Shown here piece by piece: positions 59,913-64,000 of a DNA stretch of 64,000 bases. The position numbers were made by a program, and so were the translations under genes. Below the pieces are notes generated by a model. It was not told the DNA's origin, searched no databases, and worked only from the letters and a program-made list of their open reading frames with translations. Source of the DNA: Dyadobacter luticola (GTDB lineage: Bacteria; Bacteroidota; Bacteroidia; Cytophagales; Spirosomataceae); assembly GCF_005860805.1 (NCBI RefSeq), contig NZ_VCEJ01000004.1:1798001-1862000 (forward strand), written 5' to 3'. Each line of letters starts with the position of its first letter. The stretch's first letter is position 1.

Positions 59913-61003
59913 TAGTTCGCTAATTTATAGACCGTAGAAAGGAGGCTTTGTAATCTAATATCCATTAATTTCATGTTCGCATTTATTAAGTTCTCCTTAG
60001 ACCTAACAAATTGATATAATCTATGTATAGTTTCAATATATTTTGATTTTTCAATCAAATCAAAATTTTCAGTTTCCAAAGTCAAATGTTCTAATATGTG
60101 AACATCCGAATTTCTAAAATGCTCACCAAAGTACAATTCATATACCATTGCTTCTAGTAGACCATCAAATGTTGCTATAATATGAGAATTTGGAACATAC
60201 TCATTTATACTTTCCTCTGTTAACTCGTCAGAGATGTACCGAACGATCTTCGCAATATTTCGAAAAGTGTTTTGTGTATTTATATCAGGGACTATTATTG
60301 GGAAGTTCTGCAAGCTCTTTTTTGAGATCCGCATTTGACTAGTAGAAGTTCTACCAGATCTCATTTTCATATAAAAAATTAATATTTTGCTATTTACCAA
60401 TGACAAAACGAACCATAGATCGATATTTACCTGTGTATGTTTCGAAATATATGGCAAAGAATTACCAAGTGTTTCATTCAATGTAAATGTATCTCCCTCC
60501 TTTATAGCGAAAGCTGGTTTTCCAGAAACCATCTTTCCGACAATAAGCTCTTCTTGAAGGATATACAAGTCTCGGTCTGTTGAGTACCCATACCATTCTG
60601 ATTGCATTTGCCTGGTAGAGCGTGACTTCAATCTGTCCTCACATTTTTTTATGTAGTTCCAGGCGAGGGGATAGTTTCTTGATAATTCATTCTCGGAGAT
60701 GACGTTACTATTTGAATCGGTTGCATAATATGGGAACAGAAGAAATAATTCTGTCTGCTTAATTGAATAACGGGCAAAGTCCGATGAAGTTAGCACTTTG
60801 CGCAAAAGCTCAATCTCTATGTTCACATCATGATTCAAGAACTCTGAGAAGTATCTATTACCAGATTTTTGAAGGACAAAAACATCGTTTGCCCCGGTTG
60901 TAACTCTGGGCAAATTGAAGTTTAAGTATTCTGACATTGGCGTACCAACCCGATCCAGCATCGATAAAACTTGGTTTTCTGTTGGTCTCTGGTCTTCAAT
61001 CAT
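59912..61003 (-). CDS. Stand-alone TaqI-like target-recognition protein without methyltransferase
   Basis: A 363-residue protein matching the C-terminal specificity region of Eco57I/TaqI-type methylase-restriction enzymes: LPRVTTGANDVFVLQKSGNR opens it (residues about 29-48), then ELIVGKMVSGKPAFA, LGNSLPYISKHTQ and WFVLSLVNSKILIFYMKM, and KKSLQNFPIIVPD near the middle. The NPPY methyltransferase motif is absent, and the 220 bases upstream show no remnant of one. The family's recognition fold thus stands alone, ending in a helical segment, and is translationally coupled to the ATPase gene. It probably reads DNA sequence for the ATPase. Confidence 0.75.
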   Translation of the reverse strand: MIEDQRPTENQVLSMLDRVGTPMSEYLNFNLPRVTTGANDVFVLQKSGNRYFSEFLNHDVNIEIELLRKVLTSSDFARYSIKQTELFLLFPYYATDSNSNVISENELSRNYPLAWNYIKKCEDRLKSRSTRQMQSEWYGYSTDRDLYILQEELIVGKMVSGKPAFAIKEGDTFTLNETLGNSLPYISKHTQVNIDLWFVLSLVNSKILIFYMKMRSGRTSTSQMRISKKSLQNFPIIVPDINTQNTFRNIAKIVRYISDELTEESINEYVPNSHIIATFDGLLEAMVYELYFGEHFRNSDVHILEHLTLETENFDLIEKSKYIETIHRLYQFVRSKENLINANMKLMDIRLQSLLSTVYKLAN

Positions 61004-61171
61004 TGTATAACATCTCTTTCAATCAATTACTATCAAAGCATGCGGCGAAAAGCCGCTACAATAAGCAAAAAACAACCTGTTTATCCTTCAAAGATCGAAT
61101 AAAGAATCTGACAGACATACAAAATTGCGTTCAAACCAAGCTGAAATAAAGGTAAAACGAAATGTTGTGCT

Positions 61172-61223
61172 AGAAGCACTTTGGCTCTGAGTCATGTTTA
61201 ATCAAGTAATCTGCGTAGTAGCA
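61172..61223 (+). repeat. Direct repeat copy A flanking radC
   Basis: The 52 bases ending two positions before the radC stop align without gaps to 62013-62064, with 36 identical bases counted by hand. Conserved blocks are TTGG, TGAGT, TGTTT and GTAATC. Copy A lies downstream of radC (which is on the minus strand). Confidence 0.5.
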
Positions 61224-61694
61224 TTAAATCAAGAACTCATCAGAAAATGAACAAAACCCTTCCACCGTCACGATCAAATGATCCAGAACACGGATATTCA
61301 GCAACTCTCCAGCCTTTCTCATATTCTCAGTAATGTACTTATCAGCGTCACTCGGCATGAGCTGGCCGGAAGGGTGATTGTGTGCCAGGATGATCCCTGT
61401 TGCATTGGCTTTCAGAGCAGCTGCAAAAACGATCCTTACATCGGCACTTGCTCCTGAAATACCACCTTTGGAAACTTCAACAATACCTAGCGCGCGGCTG
61501 GCATTGTTCAATAACAATATCTTGAACTCTTCGATAAATTCCAGACGGTCTGGATTCCAGCTTTGCATTAGTACATCGTATGCATCTCTGGACGATTCTA
61601 TTTTTGGACGCTGGCTGGCCTGTATTTTGGATTTGTAGATCAGCTCAATTTCTGCTACCTGATACAAGTTTGAAACATTCGCGAAGCTTTCCAT
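61224..61694 (-). CDS. radC: RadC/JAB-domain protein of the mobile element
   Basis: A 156-residue protein with the JAMM metal-protease-like fold of RadC: the metal motif is AHNHPSGQLMPSDAD (His-x-His, Ser, Asp; about residues 104-118). ATG at 61694 (MESFANVSNLYQVAEIEL) was chosen over an open extension of 39 codons through a palindrome-rich region. Short RadC proteins of this kind are typical passengers of Bacteroidota conjugative elements; the function is unknown. It sits between the defence pair and the tra operon. Confidence 0.88.
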   Translation of the reverse strand: MESFANVSNLYQVAEIELIYKSKIQASQRPKIESSRDAYDVLMQSWNPDRLEFIEEFKILLLNNASRALGIVEVSKGGISGASADVRIVFAAALKANATGIILAHNHPSGQLMPSDADKYITENMRKAGELLNIRVLDHLIVTVEGFCSFSDEFLI

Positions 61695-61742
61695 AATTAC
61701 CTTTATTTTGAAGTGATTGAATGAATTATGGCGCTTCATTCT

Positions 61743-61858
61743 GGCACAGGTCAAGCAAGTAGTGGAAGCAACGGAATAAAGGAAAGCCCCGCACGCTGGC
61801 AGGCATTTCATGCCCGTGTTTATGCCGGAATTTCCACTACGCCCCGCAGCCCTGTGCC
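61743..61858. other. Nested-palindrome structured element upstream of radC
   Basis: This is the main content of the 390-base gap between radC and the tra gene at 62085. GGCACAGG (61743-61750) pairs with CCTGTGCC (61851-61858), GTAGTGGAA (61759-61767) pairs with TTCCACTAC (61832-61840), and at the tip CACG (61792-61795), a short bulge, GGCAT (61802-61806), TTC, ATGCC (61810-61814) and CGTG (61815-61818) form a hairpin. The result is a long interrupted stem. A weak plus-strand frame (61728-61961) runs through it but looks like chance. It could be a structured RNA, a recombination site or an origin element. Confidence 0.5.
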
Positions 61859-61992
61859 TAACTTAGTGGCATCATTGATACAAGAAACTCTGATGGGCAT
61901 TTCAGCAGTCTCTATAAAAATTTGGCGAGCTTTGCTGCAATCTAAAATTCTATATAGTTGATAATCATTAGGGTACAGTGATATCACCGCGG

Positions 61993-62011
61993 GTACAAGA
62001 AAAACTTGTAC
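61993..62011. promoter_or_regulatory. GTACAAG inverted repeat before the tra operon
   Basis: GTACAAG (61993-61999), AAAAA, CTTGTAC (62005-62011): seven-base arms with a five-base loop, 74 bases before the first tra gene. It could be an operator or a small attenuator for the transfer operon. Confidence 0.45.
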
Positions 62012-62012
62012 T

Positions 62013-62064
62013 TGAAGAGCCTTGGTTTTGAGTGTTGTTTTGTCAGGTAATCAATGCAGCAGCA
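62013..62064 (+). repeat. Direct repeat copy B flanking radC
   Basis: Partner of 61172-61223 (36 of 52 identical, ungapped). It lies 21 bases before the first tra gene and directly follows the GTACAAG palindrome, so it may be part of a leader or promoter that was duplicated on both sides of radC. Confidence 0.5.
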
Positions 62065-62084
62065 ACCTTAAAACAACACGAGTT

Positions 62085-62567
62085 ATGGCAACGCATTTAT
62101 CCTGGACAGGCTACTTTCTGGCAGTGGGTGCCGCAGTGACGATCTACTATGTGATCATCGGCATCCGATATTACCGGCAAGACATCAGAGCACTGCTCAA
62201 TTCAAAATCCCGGTTCTGGGAACGGCCGGAAAAGCCCCCACCGGCAAGCCCACCGCAGGCAAGTCAGCCGGAAGAAACCGCTGAGCCTGTTGAAATAAAA
62301 AAGCAACCCTGGCAAAATGAAGCCTTGTTTGCCAAGGTCGAAGAGCTCAGCTCGCAGCTCAGGACTAGCATCAGAGAAGCATACGAAAAAGGCTACGAAA
62401 AGCGGGACTTTGTTTTTCTAATCCAGATGTCAATCAAAGATTTTTCTGCCGTCAAAGGCACGCCGTTCCGTGAGGCGATCAATAATGTGATCACTTCGGA
62501 ATCTGCAAAATATGGCTTCATCAACCTCAGTGCTGTAGAGCTAGAGGAGTTATGGAAGGAGGTTTAA
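62085..62567 (+). CDS. Conjugal-transfer-associated small membrane protein
   Basis: A 160-residue protein with an N-terminal membrane helix (residues about 8-28), a proline-rich linker (PEKPPPASPPQASQPEE) and a soluble helical C-terminus. No family is named with confidence. ATG at 62085 is preferred; the open frame upstream runs through the direct repeat. It is the first gene of the tra operon, 98 bases before TraE, a position often held by small membrane proteins in Bacteroidota transfer regions. Confidence 0.7.
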   Translation: MATHLSWTGYFLAVGAAVTIYYVIIGIRYYRQDIRALLNSKSRFWERPEKPPPASPPQASQPEETAEPVEIKKQPWQNEALFAKVEELSSQLRTSIREAYEKGYEKRDFVFLIQMSIKDFSAVKGTPFREAINNVITSESAKYGFINLSAVELEELWKEV

Positions 62568-62665
62568 TGATGAGCCCGCTCTCCTGCGCTCCCGGGCCTT
62601 CGGGCTTGGGATCCGCAAGGAGACAAACCGAGTAAACAAGTTCAAAACAATAACCAACGAGGCGT

Positions 62666-62992
62666 ATGAAATGTGGGAAAACCGCCCTTTCAAGCAGGGC
62701 AAAACAAGTATGGGCAGCAGCGCTGCTCTCAGTAATAGCAACCATCGCCAAAGCGCAGGACGGCGCGGCGGGCATCTCCGAAGCCGACAGCCAGGTGCGC
62801 AGCTACTTTGAGCCAGGCACGCAGCTGATGTATGCCATCGGCGCAGTGCTCGGGCTTGTAGGCGCAGTGAAGGTTTTCCAGAAATGGAATGCCGGAGACA
62901 ATGATACTGGAAAGGTCGCAGCGGCGTGGTTTGGCAGTTGTATTTTCCTGGTGGTGGTCGCTACCGTGCTGCAATCTTTCTTCGGCCTATAA
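62666..62992 (+). CDS. traE: TraE conjugation protein (DUF4134)
   Basis: A 108-residue membrane protein of the DUF4134 family, equivalent to TraE of CTnDOT-type elements and to VirB2-like pilins by size. A signal-like helix with SVIATIAKAQDGAAGI is followed by two membrane helices (GTQLMYAIGAVLGLVGAVKV and CIFLVVVATVLQSFFGL) and a KWNAGDNDTGKVAAAWFG loop between them. TraF follows after 11 bases. Confidence 0.92.
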   Translation: MKCGKTALSSRAKQVWAAALLSVIATIAKAQDGAAGISEADSQVRSYFEPGTQLMYAIGAVLGLVGAVKVFQKWNAGDNDTGKVAAAWFGSCIFLVVVATVLQSFFGL

Positions 62993-63003
62993 GGGTAAGC
63001 GTT

Positions 63004-63345
63004 ATGGCAAGCACGAGCATTTACCAAATCAACAAGGGCATTAACACTTCCATTGAATTCAAGGGGCTCAAAGCGCAGTACATCTGGTATATGGGTGGTG
63101 CGGCGATTGTTTTGTTTGCGATTTACACGCTGCTTTACGTATGCGGCATCCGCTCTTACATCTGTGTGGGCATTGTGATTTGCCTGGGTATCCCAATGAT
63201 CATGGGCATTTATCACCTTAGTTCGGCTTATGGCGAGCACGGCGTTACCAAAATGCTCGCACGGCGAAGCGTGCCCAAATATGTGAAGTCCAATTCAAGG
63301 CGCATTTTTAAAACCCGTACCAGCAATGGAAAAGTTACTGGATGA
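63004..63345 (+). CDS. traF: TraF conjugation protein (DUF4133)
   Basis: A 113-residue protein with two membrane helices (IWYMGGAAIVLFAIYTLLYV and SYICVGIVICLGIPMIMGIY) and a basic C-terminus, matching DUF4133/TraF, a VirB3-like channel component. The N-terminal YQINKGINTSIEFKGLKAQY is characteristic. It overlaps the TraG gene by 20 bases. Confidence 0.92.
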   Translation: MASTSIYQINKGINTSIEFKGLKAQYIWYMGGAAIVLFAIYTLLYVCGIRSYICVGIVICLGIPMIMGIYHLSSAYGEHGVTKMLARRSVPKYVKSNSRRIFKTRTSNGKVTG

Positions 63346-64000
63346 TCTGATCCCGATCATGGATGTGGAACACGATTGCATCCTATCCAAGCAAGGAGAC
63401 ATCACGGTGGTATTTCAGGCAGATTTGCCTGAAATATTCACCCTCTCCGATCACGACTATGAGGCTTTTCACCAAACCTGGGTGAAAGCGCTCCGTGTAC
63501 TGCCAGCACATTCCGTCTTCCACAAGCAGGATTGGTTTGTCGACAGCCGCTATGAGCCGGACTTCTCGCGTGAGGATAAAAGCTTTTTGTCGATGCAAAG
63601 CGAGCGCTATTTTAACGAGCGGCCGTTTTTGGATCACAGCTGCTACATCTACATCACCAAAAAGCCAGCAAACCGGAAGGTTTCCAGCTCGCTGGTGTCA
63701 AATCTGGTGAGACCTACACTGATGCCGGAGGAAACGATGGATGAGAAAGTATTGCAGGATCTGCATAGCTGTGTGGGTCAGTTCCGGCACATTATGGAGG
63801 ACAGCGGATTTGTGAAGTTGAGGAGGTTGAAAGATGATGAACTTTGGAGCTACAACGCGAAGGCTGGTATTATCGAGCAGTACTGTTACCTGTCGCCAGG
63901 AGACGAGCCGCTGATCAAGGATATACAGTTTGATGAAAATATCCGGATCGGCAGCCAGCACTGTCAGCTCTATACGCTGGCAGATACCGAGGACTTGCCA
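63326..64000 (+). CDS. traG: TraG conjugation ATPase (VirB4-like), 3' end beyond window
   Basis: The frame starts at ATG 63326 inside the TraF gene and stays open to the window edge (225 codons seen). The N-terminus MEKLLDDLIPIMDVEHDCIL and ITVVFQADLPEIFTLSDHDY match the N-terminal domain of Bacteroidota TraG/VirB4 ATPases, which power the mating channel; the Walker motifs lie beyond the edge. Order traE-traF-traG agrees with CTnDOT-like transfer operons. Confidence 0.9.
   Translation, partial: MEKLLDDLIPIMDVEHDCILSKQGDITVVFQADLPEIFTLSDHDYEAFHQTWVKALRVLPAHSVFHKQDWFVDSRYEPDFSREDKSFLSMQSERYFNERPFLDHSCYIYITKKPANRKVSSSLVSNLVRPTLMPEETMDEKVLQDLHSCVGQFRHIMEDSGFVKLRRLKDDELWSYNAKAGIIEQYCYLSPGDEPLIKDIQFDENIRIGSQHCQLYTLADTEDLP

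Noticed and set aside
61042..61056. GCGGC-GAAAA-GCCGC hairpin before the defence pair
   Set aside because: Five-base stem with no T tract; too short to call a terminator or operator.
60937..61149. Plus-strand frame upstream of the recognition gene as a methyltransferase remnant
   Set aside because: No methyltransferase motif (such as NPPY or a SAM loop) occurs in any frame of the gap.
61728..61961. 77-codon plus-strand frame
   Set aside because: It runs through the nested palindrome, has unlikely composition and no relation to neighbours.

Overview
This window is about 64 kb of Bacteroidota DNA, most likely from a Cytophagales bacterium of the Dyadobacter/Spirosoma kind. That reading rests on the Bacteroidota-type conjugation proteins (a coupling ATPase with a YWFCY-like N-terminus, and TraE and TraF of the DUF4134/DUF4133 families), half-size transporters, Crp/Fnr-like regulators and Cys-rich copper proteins. 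It is cargo plus backbone of a conjugative element: a relaxase, MobC and coupling-protein module lies at 41.5-46.3 kb, and the start of a Tra operon runs off the right end (62.1-64 kb). No integrase, attachment site or replication gene is inside, so an integrative conjugative element and a conjugative plasmid cannot be told apart. No tRNA, rRNA, CRISPR array or intact insertion sequence was seen.

Left cargo, 0-22 kb, is mainly sulfur chemistry. It holds a YeiH-like exporter (cut by the window edge), a Tat-exported sulfite oxidase with its cytochrome c, a TauE/SafE exporter, a YeeE/YedE thiosulfate transporter split into two genes, a CstB-like persulfide dioxygenase/sulfurtransferase, a TsdA thiosulfate dehydrogenase, a periplasmic DsrE protein and two orphan solute-binding proteins. 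Inside it sit a Crp/Fnr regulator, a CLC antiporter preceded by a fluoride riboswitch, a two-component system, and an RND efflux operon that also encodes a DUF202 protein and a methyltransferase, followed by a LysR regulator.

Copper cargo, 22-38 kb, contains a Cys-rich secreted protein, an HMA-DUF3347 protein, a multicopper oxidase with a barrel-like C-terminal extension, a CPH-type P1B ATPase, a frameshifted DUF305 protein and a DUF326 copper-storage protein. A second two-component system and a convergent efflux operon (TolC, membrane-fusion protein, PAP2 phosphatase, RND pump, half-size DMT transporter) follow.

The middle, 38-48 kb, has a small basic ORF with a clear terminator, a large unknown protein, a membrane LuxR regulator, an acetyltransferase, the mobilization genes with a candidate oriT, and four small genes (two unknown, VOC, DUF4385).

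The defence island, 48-61 kb, lies between the mobilization and transfer modules. It contains a three-gene Shango system (sngA-sngB-sngC), a BRCT protein with a TerB-like N-terminus directly upstream of a two-gene CBASS (Cap5 HNH-SAVED nuclease and an AGS-C-bearing CD-NTase), an XRE regulator, and a translationally coupled pair of a stand-alone TaqI-type target-recognition protein and an ABC/SMC-like ATPase. That last pair is the best candidate for an undescribed system. radC, a strongly folded palindromic element and diverged direct repeats then lead into the tra operon.
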